This document shows positions 1-8,988 of a stretch of DNA of 64,000 bases, in pieces. The DNA lies in contig NZ_CP011319.1 of NCBI RefSeq assembly GCF_001865675.1, forward strand, positions 4,836,001-4,900,000. The letters run 5' to 3'. Every line of letters begins with the position of its first letter. Position 1 is the stretch's first letter. The notes beneath the pieces are model-generated. The model worked only from the letters and a program-made list of their open reading frames with translations, ran no database searches and was not told the origin of the DNA. Made by a program: the position numbers and the translations under genes. The stretch comes from Janthinobacterium sp. 1_2014MBL_MicDiv. GTDB lineage: Bacteria > Pseudomonadota > Gammaproteobacteria > Burkholderiales > Burkholderiaceae_D.

Positions 1-205
1 TCAGGATGTAAGCGGCGTCGCGCGTCACCAGCACCTCCGCACAGCCGCACTCGGCTGTCTGGCAATGGCTGTTCGACGCGCCCGCCGTGGCCCAGGCAAA
101 CCAGTCCACGCCGCGCAGGCGCACGGCACCGGCACGCTGGTCTTCCAGCCAGCCGCGCATCTGCGCCAGCTTGTGCGCCACTTCCAGTTCCAGCGGCCAG
201 TTCAT
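1..205 (-). CDS. M24-family (Xaa-Pro-type) metallopeptidase, N-terminal fragment
   Basis: Only the first 68 codons are present; the gene runs off the left edge. The start ATG at 205 is preceded by a GGAGAG ribosome binding site. The visible part (MNWPLELEVAHKLAQMRGWL, then WFAWATAGASNS and AEVLVTRDAAYIL) resembles the creatinase-like N-terminal domain of M24 aminopeptidases, which precedes the pita-bread catalytic domain. The catalytic domain and metal ligands are outside the window, so activity cannot be judged. Family assignment is by pattern only; another creatinase-N protein would look the same. Confidence 0.6.
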   Translation of the reverse strand, partial: MNWPLELEVAHKLAQMRGWLEDQRAGAVRLRGVDWFAWATAGASNSHCQTAECGCAEVLVTRDAAYIL

Positions 206-557
206 GATCGCTCTCCATCCGGGGCCAGCCGCAACGCTGTCCCGCCTGCCACGCCTGCCCGGCCCACCGCCAGCCGGACGTCCTGTTTGCTATGCATACC
301 TGCCCCCTTCCCACATGGAAACGTATGACACGCATGCATGCAAAAAGTTCGGCAGCCGGCGTTGTCCCAGGGTTGCAGTCTATGCCGCCAGCCTTTTTTT
401 TCAAGCCTTGGCGCCTATCCCGCCAGATAAATACCTGCACTGCCGACGGCCCGCCGAAGCGGGGAGTCGTCGCGTGGCCTGCCCCGTTTCCTCCTCGCGT
501 CCTGTCCGCATCCAGGCCAAACAGGCCGCAGAAGACGCTGCCTGCCGTGACAGGTTC
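206..557. other. Intergenic region, no gene seen
   Basis: Upstream of the leftward M24 gene and downstream of the leftward M20 dipeptidase. It must hold the promoter of the M24 gene. Open frames here are short or belong to shadows of the neighbouring gene. No convincing RNA gene or repeat was recognised. Confidence 0.4.
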
Positions 558-2075
558 TTATTGCGCCAGCTCAATGAGCACGGCCGTGTACATCTGCAAG
601 TTCAACAACAACTGCTTTTCCGTGATGAATTCGTGTTCGGAATGCCCCGTGTACACCGTATGCGGCATGGCCGGGCCAAAGCTGACGGCGTTCGGGAACA
701 GCCGCGAATTGGTGCCGCCGCCGATAGCCACCGGTTGCGGATCGGCGATGCCCGTGTAGTGCGAAAAGACGGACAGCAGGGTGGGGATCTGCGGCGCCGC
801 CGTCTGCAACCACGGTTCGCCGATCTGCACCTGCAAGGTGGCCGGCACATGTCGCCGCGCCTTCCAGCCATCGAACGCGGCCGTCACCTGCTGCTGCAGC
901 ACGGCCGCCGTCTTGCCTTGCGGACGGCGCAGGTTGATATTCAGTTCCAGTTCGCCGCCATTCTGCTTGAGCACGGTCGGCGCCACCGTCATCGGCCCCA
1001 TGAAGCCATCGCGGTAGGCGATCTGGCCAAAGCGCTCGCCGTGGATGCCCGTGCCCACCAGTTCATTCAGGAACGACAGCATGTCGGCCGCCTGCGTGCC
1101 CTGCCATGGCCGCACGGCCAGCGCGTCGGCCAGCATGCTGATGGCGTTGACGCCATCCTCCGGCTTCGACGAGTGGGCCGACACGCCCAGCGCCGTCACC
1201 GTCAGGGTGTCGCCGTCCCGCGCGTAGCTGTAGCGCACGCCCTGTTGCGCCTGCGCCCGCGCGCGGATGGCCGCTTCCAGCGCTGGCGGCGCGTGCGCGA
1301 TGACGGCGCTCGCATCTTCCGGGATCTGGCTGCCGAAAAAGCCGCCCGTCAAGCGCGTCAGCACGGGGCCGCCGCCCACCGGCAAGGCCGTGCGCGGCGG
1401 CAGGGTCAGCTTGATCGAACCGTAGCCCTTCTCGGCCGTCACCACCGGGTATTCCGCGTCGATGGTGATATTCACCTGCGGCGGCGTATGGGTCTTGAGG
1501 AACTGTTTCAATGGCTCCCAGTCCGACTCCTCGGCCATGTAGACGTACAGTTCGATGCGCTTGCTCAGCGGGACTTTCTTATCCTGGATGGCCTTCATCG
1601 CATACAGGGCCGTGGCGATCGGGCCCTTGTCGTCTTCCGTGCCCCGTCCCAGCAGCTTGCCCGGCTCGCTGGTGCGGTCCAGCTCGAACGGCGAACGGGC
1701 CCACTTGGCGGGATTCACCGGTTGCACGTCGCCGTGCGTGATGACGCCCACGCGCTCGCTGCCACTGCCCATGCCGATGATCACCACATGGCCGTGATCG
1801 TGAAAATCAAAGCCGAGGCGCTGCGCCTCTTGCGCCAGGTAGCGCTTGAAGCCCGTGTGCTGGGGATTGTCGGCAAACGGCACGGCCGGGTCGGCCACCG
1901 TGTTGTAGCTGACCATCTTCGCCAGGCTGGCGATCAGCGGTTCGGGATAGGTGGCCAGCGCATGGCGGGCCGTTTCCTGCGCCTGCGCACTGACGGGCGC
2001 GGCGTGGGCGGCAAGCGGGAAGGCGGACTGCAGCAGCAGGGTCAGCAGGGTCAGCAAGACGGGTTTCTTGGTCAT
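558..2075 (-). CDS. Secreted M20-family dipeptidase (PepV-like)
   Basis: A 505-aa zinc dipeptidase of the M20 family, expected to cleave dipeptides in the periplasm. Residues 1-25 form a signal peptide ending in AHA. The metal-site motifs are visible: HGD at 114-116, the acidic GTEDDKG motif around 145-151, the catalytic EE pair at 182-183, and a further metal aspartate near 206 (TIDAEYP). A C-terminal PHTVYTGHSEHEF segment supplies the last histidine ligand. Length and motif order fit the PepV/Sapep-type branch of M20. It appears to be monocistronic and transcribed away from the flavin oxidoreductase gene. Exact substrate is unknown. Confidence 0.9.
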   Translation of the reverse strand: MTKKPVLLTLLTLLLQSAFPLAAHAAPVSAQAQETARHALATYPEPLIASLAKMVSYNTVADPAVPFADNPQHTGFKRYLAQEAQRLGFDFHDHGHVVIIGMGSGSERVGVITHGDVQPVNPAKWARSPFELDRTSEPGKLLGRGTEDDKGPIATALYAMKAIQDKKVPLSKRIELYVYMAEESDWEPLKQFLKTHTPPQVNITIDAEYPVVTAEKGYGSIKLTLPPRTALPVGGGPVLTRLTGGFFGSQIPEDASAVIAHAPPALEAAIRARAQAQQGVRYSYARDGDTLTVTALGVSAHSSKPEDGVNAISMLADALAVRPWQGTQAADMLSFLNELVGTGIHGERFGQIAYRDGFMGPMTVAPTVLKQNGGELELNINLRRPQGKTAAVLQQQVTAAFDGWKARRHVPATLQVQIGEPWLQTAAPQIPTLLSVFSHYTGIADPQPVAIGGGTNSRLFPNAVSFGPAMPHTVYTGHSEHEFITEKQLLLNLQMYTAVLIELAQ

Positions 2076-2291
2076 GGCGAGGGGTGTAGGGTTGGGAGGC
2101 CCACTCTAGCATTGCTGTCATGAATTTCCAATCAAGGCGAGTTTTTTACCGATCAGTACGCAAATTCCCGATTCGCATTATCATGTGCACAGCCTGTCTT
2201 CCCCGCCATGCTGTTGTGGCTGACCCTGCTGTCGTCAGGGGATAGACAAATCGTCCATTGTGATTTTCCACCACGTCCCGATATCGCTACC

Positions 2292-3290
2292 ATGATTCCA
2301 TTTTCCATACTCGACCTGGCCCCCATCGCCGAAGGCAGCGACGCCAGCCAGTCGTTCAAGAACACGCTCGACCTGGCGCAGCACGGCGAACGCTGGGGCT
2401 ACAACCGCTACTGGCTGGCCGAACACCACGGCATGCCCGGCATCGCCAGCGCCGCCACGGCCGTCGTGATCGCCCATGTGGCGGCCGGCACGAAAACCAT
2501 CCGCGTGGGCGCGGGCGGCGTCATGCTGCCGAACCATTCGCCGCTGGTCATCGCGGAACAGTTCGGCACCCTGGAAGCGCTGCATCCTGGCCGCATCGAC
2601 CTGGGCCTGGGCCGCGCCCCCGGTTCCGACCAGACGACGGCGCGCGCCCTGCGCCGCGACCTGCAGTCCGATGCGGAACAGTTCCCGCAGGACGTGCTGG
2701 AATTGATCGACTATATGTCCGACGAGCCGCGCCAGCGCGTGCTGGCCGTGCCCGGCAAGGGCGCGAAAGTGCCCGTGTGGATACTCGGCTCGAGCCTGTT
2801 CGGCGCCCAGCTGGCGGCCCACCTGGGCTTGCCATATGCGTTTGCCTCGCATTTCGCACCGCAAATGATGCTGCAAGCCGTGGCCTATTACCGCGAACAC
2901 TTCAAGCCTTCAAAACAGTTGGCGAAACCCTACGTGATGCTGGGTTTCAACGTGTTTGCCGCCGACACGGATGCGGAAGCGCACTTGCGCGCCACGTCGA
3001 TGCAGCAGGCGTTCGTGAACTTGCGCACGGGGCGCCCGTCGCGCTTGCAACCACCGGTGCCAGGTTACCTGGAGCAGCTGGGCCCGCAGGAACGCGCCAT
3101 GCTCGATTCCGTCCTGTCATGCACGGCCATCGGCGCGCCAGACACGGTGAAGGCAAAGATGGCCGCCTTCATCGCCGAAACGGGCGCCGACGAGCTGATG
3201 ATCACCTCGCAGATTTTCGAGCATCAGCACCGGCTGCGCTCGTACGAAATCACGGCGCAAGTGCACGCGGAACTGGCGCGCCAGTCATAA
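2292..3290 (+). CDS. LLM-class flavin-dependent oxidoreductase (luciferase-like)
   Basis: A 332-aa member of the bacterial luciferase-like family (YhbW-type), a TIM-barrel flavin enzyme; the physiological substrate is not predictable. Typical landmarks are MIPFSILDLAPI at the N-terminus, WLAEHHGMPG, the GGVMLPNHSPLVIAEQFGTL block, and GRIDLGLGRAPG. The frame is open upstream to 2208, but the family begins with MIPFS, so the ATG at 2292 was chosen. No strong ribosome binding site is seen before it. It is divergent from the M20 gene and followed by a rho-independent terminator at 3481-3506. Confidence 0.9.
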   Translation: MIPFSILDLAPIAEGSDASQSFKNTLDLAQHGERWGYNRYWLAEHHGMPGIASAATAVVIAHVAAGTKTIRVGAGGVMLPNHSPLVIAEQFGTLEALHPGRIDLGLGRAPGSDQTTARALRRDLQSDAEQFPQDVLELIDYMSDEPRQRVLAVPGKGAKVPVWILGSSLFGAQLAAHLGLPYAFASHFAPQMMLQAVAYYREHFKPSKQLAKPYVMLGFNVFAADTDAEAHLRATSMQQAFVNLRTGRPSRLQPPVPGYLEQLGPQERAMLDSVLSCTAIGAPDTVKAKMAAFIAETGADELMITSQIFEHQHRLRSYEITAQVHAELARQS

Positions 3291-3606
3291 CAACGCTGCC
3301 CAGTCTGTCGCGGGCGCAAGCGCGTGGCCGACGAGACCCTGCACCATGCTGATGCGTGGAACCGCCGAGGCAGCGGGCAATGCAGGCCGCCGAAGCACGC
3401 AATCGGCACGCTCAGCAAGTGTAGCAATTGTTTTCTGTTTTCCTCCCTCGGTATATCCCCTATACCCTTTTCCCGGCCGTCGGCAACGATTGCCGGGATT
3501 TTTTTTGCCTGGCGTCCCGCCGCCAGAATCGGCCATGCCCGGCAAGAAATGCGCAGCCCCGCTATCATGCTGATCCAAAAGCGTCATTCCAAGAAAGTCG
3601 TATCGC
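3291..3606. other. Intergenic region with terminator and MFS promoter
   Basis: Holds the terminator at 3481-3506 and presumably the promoter of the following MFS gene. Open frames here have no coding character, and no RNA gene was recognised. Confidence 0.4.
3481..3506 (+). terminator. Rho-independent terminator after the flavin oxidoreductase gene
   Basis: A 6-bp stem (CGGCAA / TTGCCG, 3-nt loop) followed by GGA and eight T residues. It lies 190 bp past the oxidoreductase stop, with no other rightward gene between. Confidence 0.65.
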
Positions 3607-4839
3607 ATGAAACCAGCTGTTCCCGCTACCCTCGACGCCAGCACCCTGCTGAGCGCCACCCGCATCCTGCTGTTTGCCCTGTCCGCCGGCGTGCTCGTCG
3701 CCAGCCTCTATTATGTGCAGCCGCTCACGTCCATGCTGGCCGCCTCGTTTGGCGTCAGCGTGCCGCAAGCGGGCTACCTGGTCACGGCCACGCAGATCGG
3801 CTATGTGCTGGGCATCGTCTTCCTCGTACCGCTCAGCGACGTGCTGGACCGCCGCCAGCTGCTGACGTGGATGTTGATCGCCAAGATAGCCGCCCTGCTG
3901 CTGGCGGCCACCAGCCAGAATATTATTGTCTTTGCCATCGCCAGCGTCTTGATGGGGATCACGGCCAGCGCATTGATGGTGGTCACGGCCATGGTGGCCT
4001 CGTATGCGCCCGATCACAGCCGGGGCCGCATGGTGGGCACCGTCATGACGGGCCTGTTGCTGGGAATCTTGCTGGCGCGTACAGTGTCCGGCACGGTGGC
4101 GCAGATCAGCGGCGGCTGGCGCACCGTCTACGTGCTGGCCGCCATCGTCGTCGCGGCGCTGCTGTTGATGCTGCGCCGCATCCTGCCAAACGAGGCACCA
4201 CGGGGCAAGCTGCAATACGGCAAGCTGATGGCCTCGCTGGCCGACATCATCCGCCAGGAGCCGCTGCTGCGCCAGCGCGCGCTGTTCTCCGGCCTGGGCC
4301 TGGGCACCTTCAGCGTGTTCTGGACGGGCCTGACCTTCTTGCTCAGCGGCGCGCCCTACCACTACTCGGAAATGCAGATCGGCCTGTTCGGCCTGGCGGG
4401 CGCCACGGGGGCATTTGCCGCGAACACGGCGGGCCGCATGGCCGACCGCGGCTACGCGCGCCAGGCCACGTGGCTGCTGGCCGTCGCCTCGCTCGCGGGA
4501 TGGGCCCTGATCGGCTTCGGCGCCCACTCGCTGGTGCTGCTGCTGGTCGGCATCGTCCTGCTGGACATGGGCGTGATGGGGCTGCAAGTGACGCACCAGT
4601 CCATCATCTATAAACTGGCGCCGCATGCGCGCGCAAGGGTCACCACCGTCTTCATCGCGGGCGGCTTCATCGGCGCCTCGGCCGGTTCGGCGCTGGCCAG
4701 CGCCAGCTTTGCCGCCGGCGGCTGGCCCGCCCTGTGCATGGTCGGCGGCGCCATGCCGCTCCTGCTGCTGCTAGTGTGGAGCAAGTACCGCCACTCGCAG
4801 CGCCGGCTGGAACGGGCCGCCCAGGCATCTATCACGTAG
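3607..4839 (+). CDS. MFS transporter
   Basis: A 410-aa inner-membrane carrier with about 12 hydrophobic segments, typical of drug:H+ or sugar-efflux MFS proteins. The loop between helices 2 and 3 has the MFS signature form (VPLSDVLDRRQLL), and a second copy of the motif (AGRMADRGYAR) lies after helix 8. Substrate unknown. The stop codon TAG at 4837-4839 lies inside the palindromic repeat starting at 4835, so the repeat probably defines the present C-terminus. The downstream neighbour is convergent (M28 peptidase). Confidence 0.9.
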   Translation: MKPAVPATLDASTLLSATRILLFALSAGVLVASLYYVQPLTSMLAASFGVSVPQAGYLVTATQIGYVLGIVFLVPLSDVLDRRQLLTWMLIAKIAALLLAATSQNIIVFAIASVLMGITASALMVVTAMVASYAPDHSRGRMVGTVMTGLLLGILLARTVSGTVAQISGGWRTVYVLAAIVVAALLLMLRRILPNEAPRGKLQYGKLMASLADIIRQEPLLRQRALFSGLGLGTFSVFWTGLTFLLSGAPYHYSEMQIGLFGLAGATGAFAANTAGRMADRGYARQATWLLAVASLAGWALIGFGAHSLVLLLVGIVLLDMGVMGLQVTHQSIIYKLAPHARARVTTVFIAGGFIGASAGSALASASFAAGGWPALCMVGGAMPLLLLLVWSKYRHSQRRLERAAQASIT

Positions 4840-4928
4840 GTCGAATTAGCGGCCGCACGCCGCGTAATCCGACACTGCTGCGCCAACCCTGTTGTCGGAT
4901 TACGCTCTTCGAGCTAATCCGACCTACG
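4835..4928. repeat. Dispersed palindromic repeat, copy 1
   Basis: A nested imperfect palindrome. The outer arms are at 4836-4850 and 4913-4927 (GCTAATCCGACCTAC on the right). The inner arms are CGTAATCCGACA at 4863-4874 and TGTCGGATTACG at 4893-4904, and are perfectly complementary. A second copy lies 44 bp downstream. The form suggests a REP/MITE-like intergenic element. Its left arm supplies the stop codon of the MFS gene. Confidence 0.75.
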
Positions 4929-4971
4929 ATCCTACACGCAGCGCCGCCTGGAGCGGACCAGCTAATCAGGT

Positions 4972-5071
4972 ATCACGTGGGCCGGGTTGGCGCGCCAGCG
5001 CGTAATCCGACACCATGGCGCCAACAATATTGTCGGATTACGCGCGGCTTTACCGCACTAATCCGACCTAC
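4972..5071. repeat. Dispersed palindromic repeat, copy 2
   Basis: Same inner arms as copy 1, at 5001-5012 and 5031-5042, and the same right outer arm (CTAATCCGACCTAC, 5058-5071). The left outer arm is degenerate (GTGGGCCGGGTTGGC). It ends 6 bp before the stop codon of the convergent M28 gene. Confidence 0.7.
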
Positions 5072-5077
5072 TCTCCC

Positions 5078-6721
5078 TTATTTTGCGGCTTGCTCGCGCG
5101 CCTTGCCGAACGCGTCGCCCGCCTTCCAGGCCGGCATCTTCGCGCCATTCGCCACGGCCTGGCCCAGGTTCAGGGTGAACTGCGCCTGCTGCGTCATGCC
5201 GGACAAATCCCAGCTGGCGTCGTACTCATCGGTGACCTGATGATAGCGGGGGCCATACGCGGCCGCCTTCGCTTTCGACGCTTCCACGTCCTTGATGTAC
5301 TCGCGTCCGCCATTGATGGAAAACGCGGGCACGCCCGCCTTGGCAAAGCTGAAATGGTCGCTGCGGAAATAGCCGCCGGCCAGGTCAGGGCGCGCTTGCG
5401 CGATATGCATGCCCATGGCTTTCGCCACCGTGGCCGCCATGGCGCCCAGTTCCGTGCGCTCGCTGCCCTGTGCACCGATGTCATGCGTGGCGCCGACGAA
5501 GTTCAGGCTGTCGAGATTCAGCGCGGCAGCCGTCTTGTCCAGCGGCCACAACGGATCGGCCGCGTAGGCGGCGCTGCCCAATAAGCCCTGTTCTTCGGCC
5601 GCCACCCACAGGAAAATCTGCGTGCGCCTGGCCGGCTTTTTCACGGCTTCCTGCGCCATGGCCAGCAAGCCTGCCGTGCCCGAGGCATTGTCGACGGCGC
5701 CGTTGTAGATGGTGTCGCCCGTGTCACCCTGCTTGCCCAGGTGATCCCAGTGGCCGCTGTAGATGACGGCTTCATCCTTCAGCTTCGGGTCGGTGCCCGG
5801 CACCATGCCGGCGATGTTGAACTGCTCCACCTTGCGCACGGCGGACTTCATTTCGCCCGACAGTTTGGCGTCCAGTGCGACGGCTTTAAAGTCCTTGCTT
5901 TCCGCCTTGGCGCGCAAGGCGTCCAGGTCCTGGCCGCCGGCCGCAAACAGGCGGCGCGCCGCGTCTTCCGTGATCCAGCCCTGCAACGGCGTGCCTGCCG
6001 TGCGGTCGGCCAGCTGGAAGCGCTCGCTGCCGCTCCAGCTGTTCTGCACCACGCTCCACGCATACGATGCCGATGGCTTCGTGTGGATCAGCAACACGCC
6101 GGCGGCGCCCTGGCGCTTGGCTTCCTCGAATTTATACGTCCAGCGGCCGTAATACGTCAGCGCCTTGCCGGCGAAGCGGTTCGGTTCGGCCACGGTCGGC
6201 TGCGGGTCGTTGACCATCATGACGACGATCTTGTCCTTGACATCGACACCGTTGAAATCGTTCCAGCCTTCTTCCGGCGCCGTGATGCCATAGCCGACGA
6301 ACACCAGCGGCGCATCCAACGTGTGGGCGGCAACGGAGTCGCCCGTGGCCCATACCCAGTCCGGGCCGAACGCCAGCGGCACGGCCTTGCCGCCCGCCAC
6401 GGCCTGCAGGCTGCTCTCGGCCGGCAGCGACTTCACGCCGGCGATCTGCACGCTCTGGCGGTAGCTGTTGCCGCGCACGGGTTTCAGCCCTGCCATCTGC
6501 GCCTGGGTTTCCAGGTACGCCACCGTCAGGTCGGCGCCGCGCTGGCCCGTGCCGCGGCCTTCCAGCAAGTCGTTCGACAGGAAGGCCAGGTGGGCGCGCA
6601 ACGGCGCTTCCTGCACGGTCGGCAAGTCCTTGGCGGCAGGCGCGGCGGCGTGCGCGGAAAACGCCAGCGTCAGGCTGGAAGCGAGCGCCGTGAAGGCCAG
6701 GGAGGAAAACAGCTTCTGCAT
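5078..6721 (-). CDS. Secreted M28-family zinc metallopeptidase with PA domain
   Basis: A 547-aa exported aminopeptidase-like enzyme. The signal peptide is residues 1-27 (ends AHAAA). A protease-associated insert spans roughly residues 120-290, and the M28 catalytic domain follows. Co-catalytic zinc ligands can be read: H324-x-D326 in SGHWDHLG, D344 in GAVDNASG, E376-E377 in AAEEQGLLG, D404 in LNLDSLN, and H456 in RSDHFSFAKAG. The start at 6721 is preceded by AAGGA; the frame is open further upstream but without a signal sequence. Expected to release N-terminal amino acids from peptides in the periplasm or medium. Confidence 0.92.
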   Translation of the reverse strand: MQKLFSSLAFTALASSLTLAFSAHAAAPAAKDLPTVQEAPLRAHLAFLSNDLLEGRGTGQRGADLTVAYLETQAQMAGLKPVRGNSYRQSVQIAGVKSLPAESSLQAVAGGKAVPLAFGPDWVWATGDSVAAHTLDAPLVFVGYGITAPEEGWNDFNGVDVKDKIVVMMVNDPQPTVAEPNRFAGKALTYYGRWTYKFEEAKRQGAAGVLLIHTKPSASYAWSVVQNSWSGSERFQLADRTAGTPLQGWITEDAARRLFAAGGQDLDALRAKAESKDFKAVALDAKLSGEMKSAVRKVEQFNIAGMVPGTDPKLKDEAVIYSGHWDHLGKQGDTGDTIYNGAVDNASGTAGLLAMAQEAVKKPARRTQIFLWVAAEEQGLLGSAAYAADPLWPLDKTAAALNLDSLNFVGATHDIGAQGSERTELGAMAATVAKAMGMHIAQARPDLAGGYFRSDHFSFAKAGVPAFSINGGREYIKDVEASKAKAAAYGPRYHQVTDEYDASWDLSGMTQQAQFTLNLGQAVANGAKMPAWKAGDAFGKAREQAAK

Positions 6722-6869
6722 AAGATCCTTTTGATAAGAGGAGTAAGTCAGTCCGGCGGATGGCCGAGCCGGCGATTGTATGCCATGGGGCAAGCACAGC
6801 AAAATGCGGACGAAAAAAATCCCCGCGGCAAGGGCGGGGATTCTTCAATGAAAACGTTCGGACCAGCAA

Positions 6870-7706
6870 TTACACCAGCAAGGCGGCCGCCAGCGATTCG
6901 ATCTCTTCGGCCGATTCCTCGAGTATCGTATGCAGGGTGCTGCCGCCGATGCCGAAGTCGATCTTCGCCGCCGCCTGGCGCCGCGCGGCGCTTTCCGGCG
7001 GGTGCAGGGGCGAGCCGACGGGCGCCAGGTCGTTGGCCAGCACCAGGGTCGCGCCCAGGGTGCGCGGCGGAAACGGGCTGCCGCCATGCCACATGCCTTC
7101 CACGGCCTGCAGCACGAGGTCCGGCACTTCCAGCTGGCGCAGCACGCCGCGGCCGATCAGTTTTTCGCCGTATTCGATCCAGTCTTCCGTATTATCGTCG
7201 AGCAAGCCCGGATATTCCTCGGCGCGCGACAGCAGATAAAAGCCGCCCACTTCATGCACGATGGCGGCAAACATGGCCGTTTCCACGTCCACGTGCGTGA
7301 CTTTCCTGGCGATGACCTGGCTCAGCGCGGCCACGTGGGCCGTGTGTTCCCACAGCTTGGCGGACTTGGCGCGCAATTGCGGGTCGGTAATCTGGCTGCC
7401 CAGCTGGCGTACGATGACGGACGCCACCATCGACTTCAAGGTGGCAAAGCCCAGGCGCGAAACGGCCGCGCGCACATTGGCGATTTCATTGCCGGTACGG
7501 TTGTAGGCGGCCGAGTTGGCCAGCGCCACGACCCTGGCCGACAACAGCGGCTCGGCCATGACCATGCGCGCGGCCGCCTCGATGTGGCAATCGGGGTCGT
7601 CCAGCGCTTCCTGCAGCTTCAGGGTGGCCTTGACGTTGGCAGGGAAGGTCAGCTCGCCCTTGCTGGCCTGCAACGCGATAATCTTGAATACTTCCAGTCT
7701 ATCCAT
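6870..7706 (-). CDS. HDOD-domain signalling protein
   Basis: A 278-aa cytoplasmic protein with a single HDOD domain (FPANVKATLKLQEALDDPD, then ARVVALANSAAYN and the VSRLGFATLKSMV segment). HDOD proteins resemble HD phosphohydrolases without the catalytic residues and act in stress or motility signalling. There is no attached output domain. The start at 7706 has GGAGAA upstream; the frame is open for 53 more codons but that extension looks non-coding. Role here is unknown. Confidence 0.85.
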   Translation of the reverse strand: MDRLEVFKIIALQASKGELTFPANVKATLKLQEALDDPDCHIEAAARMVMAEPLLSARVVALANSAAYNRTGNEIANVRAAVSRLGFATLKSMVASVIVRQLGSQITDPQLRAKSAKLWEHTAHVAALSQVIARKVTHVDVETAMFAAIVHEVGGFYLLSRAEEYPGLLDDNTEDWIEYGEKLIGRGVLRQLEVPDLVLQAVEGMWHGGSPFPPRTLGATLVLANDLAPVGSPLHPPESAARRQAAAKIDFGIGGSTLHTILEESAEEIESLAAALLV

Positions 7707-7827
7707 GGGTCGTTCTCCGGTACGGGCCTGTTCAGGCTCTGCTATGTGAGCGGGCCGGCGACGCGCAGTGCGTCCCGGCCCCGCTCCCGTTTCCGGCAAT
7801 ATTACAGCAAGTTTATACTCAAACCTA

Positions 7828-8904
7828 TTACTTTCCGGAAACTTTTCCAGCCACGCCTTCGACAAAATAATCCATCTTCGTCAGCGCCGCATCGTCCAGC
7901 ACGCCTTTGTCCAGGCGCACTTTGCCGTCGTTATCCTTGATCGGTGCGCTGAACGGGTTGAGCTTGCCAGCAACCAACTCTTTCTCTCGCGCCAATACAA
8001 ACTGTTTGACGTCCGCCGGCACGGCGGCGTTGACGCCTTCCAGCCTGACCATGCCATCCTTGATGCCGCCCCAGGTGCTGCTCGACTTCCATGTGCCGTC
8101 CAGCACGGCCTGCGCCTGCTTCGTATAGTAGTCGCCCCAGTGGTGGGTGACGGCGGCCAGCTGCGCCTTCGGTCCGTACTTCTTCATGTCCGAGTGGTAG
8201 GCGATCGCATACTTGCCCTTCTCTTCCGCCGCCTGCACCACGGCGGTCGAATCCGTGTGATGGGTGACCACGTCGGCGCCCTGGCCGATCAGGGTGATGG
8301 CCGCGTCGCGCTCCTTGCCCGGGTCGAACCAGCTATTCACCCACACCACCTTCACTTCCGCCTTCGGATCGACGCTGCGCATGCCGCGCGTGAAGGCGTT
8401 AACGCCTTGCAACACTTCCGGAATGGGAAACGCCGCCACGTAGCCGGCCACATGGGTCTTGCTCATCTTGCCTGCCAGCACGCCGGCCAGGTAGCGGCCC
8501 TCATAAAAGCGCGCATTCGTATTGGCCACGTTGGGCGCCGTCTTGTATCCCGTCAAATGAATGAACTTCACATTAGGAAATTGCTTCGCCACTTTCAAGG
8601 TGGGATTCATGTAGCCGAACGAGGTCGTGATGACCAGCTTGCTACCCGTTTGTGCCAGGTCGCGGATCACGCGTTCCGCATCGGCGCTTTCCGGCACGTT
8701 TTCCACGTACTTGGTGGTGATCTTGCTGCCCAGCGCCTTTTCCATTTCCTTGCGCGCCTGGTCGTGCTGGGTGGTCCAGCCCGCGTCGCCGATGGGGCTG
8801 ATATACACGAAGCCGACATTCAACGGGGTAGCGGCAGGCGCGGCGGCCAGGGCAGGCATCAGAACGGCACTGCAGACGGCGGCGCACAACAGTTTCTTGG
8901 ACAT
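7828..8904 (-). CDS. BMP-family substrate-binding protein of a nucleoside/purine ABC transporter
   Basis: A 358-aa periplasmic binding protein of the BMP (basic membrane protein/PnrA) family, whose known members bind purine nucleosides or related compounds. A signal peptide (about 22 residues, ending ALAAA) is followed by the typical opening NVGFVYISPIGDAGWTTQHD and by TSFGYMNPTLKVAKQFPNVK. AAGGAAA precedes the ATG at 8904. It is the last gene of a four-gene leftward operon (ATPase, two permeases, binding protein); in many relatives the binding protein comes first. Exact ligand is not shown by the sequence. Confidence 0.92.
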   Translation of the reverse strand: MSKKLLCAAVCSAVLMPALAAAPAATPLNVGFVYISPIGDAGWTTQHDQARKEMEKALGSKITTKYVENVPESADAERVIRDLAQTGSKLVITTSFGYMNPTLKVAKQFPNVKFIHLTGYKTAPNVANTNARFYEGRYLAGVLAGKMSKTHVAGYVAAFPIPEVLQGVNAFTRGMRSVDPKAEVKVVWVNSWFDPGKERDAAITLIGQGADVVTHHTDSTAVVQAAEEKGKYAIAYHSDMKKYGPKAQLAAVTHHWGDYYTKQAQAVLDGTWKSSSTWGGIKDGMVRLEGVNAAVPADVKQFVLAREKELVAGKLNPFSAPIKDNDGKVRLDKGVLDDAALTKMDYFVEGVAGKVSGK

Positions 8905-8988
8905 GGTTTTCCTTTGATGGCCCCCCATCGGAAATCAAGAAGACAGCGCGCCGCGGGGGAGTGACGGCGTGCCTTCGAGCGGCATGGG

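Noticed and set aside
87..2123. 678-aa rightward open frame
   Set aside because: Shadow of the leftward M20 dipeptidase gene; the protein is Arg/His-rich without domains, typical of antisense frames in GC-rich DNA.
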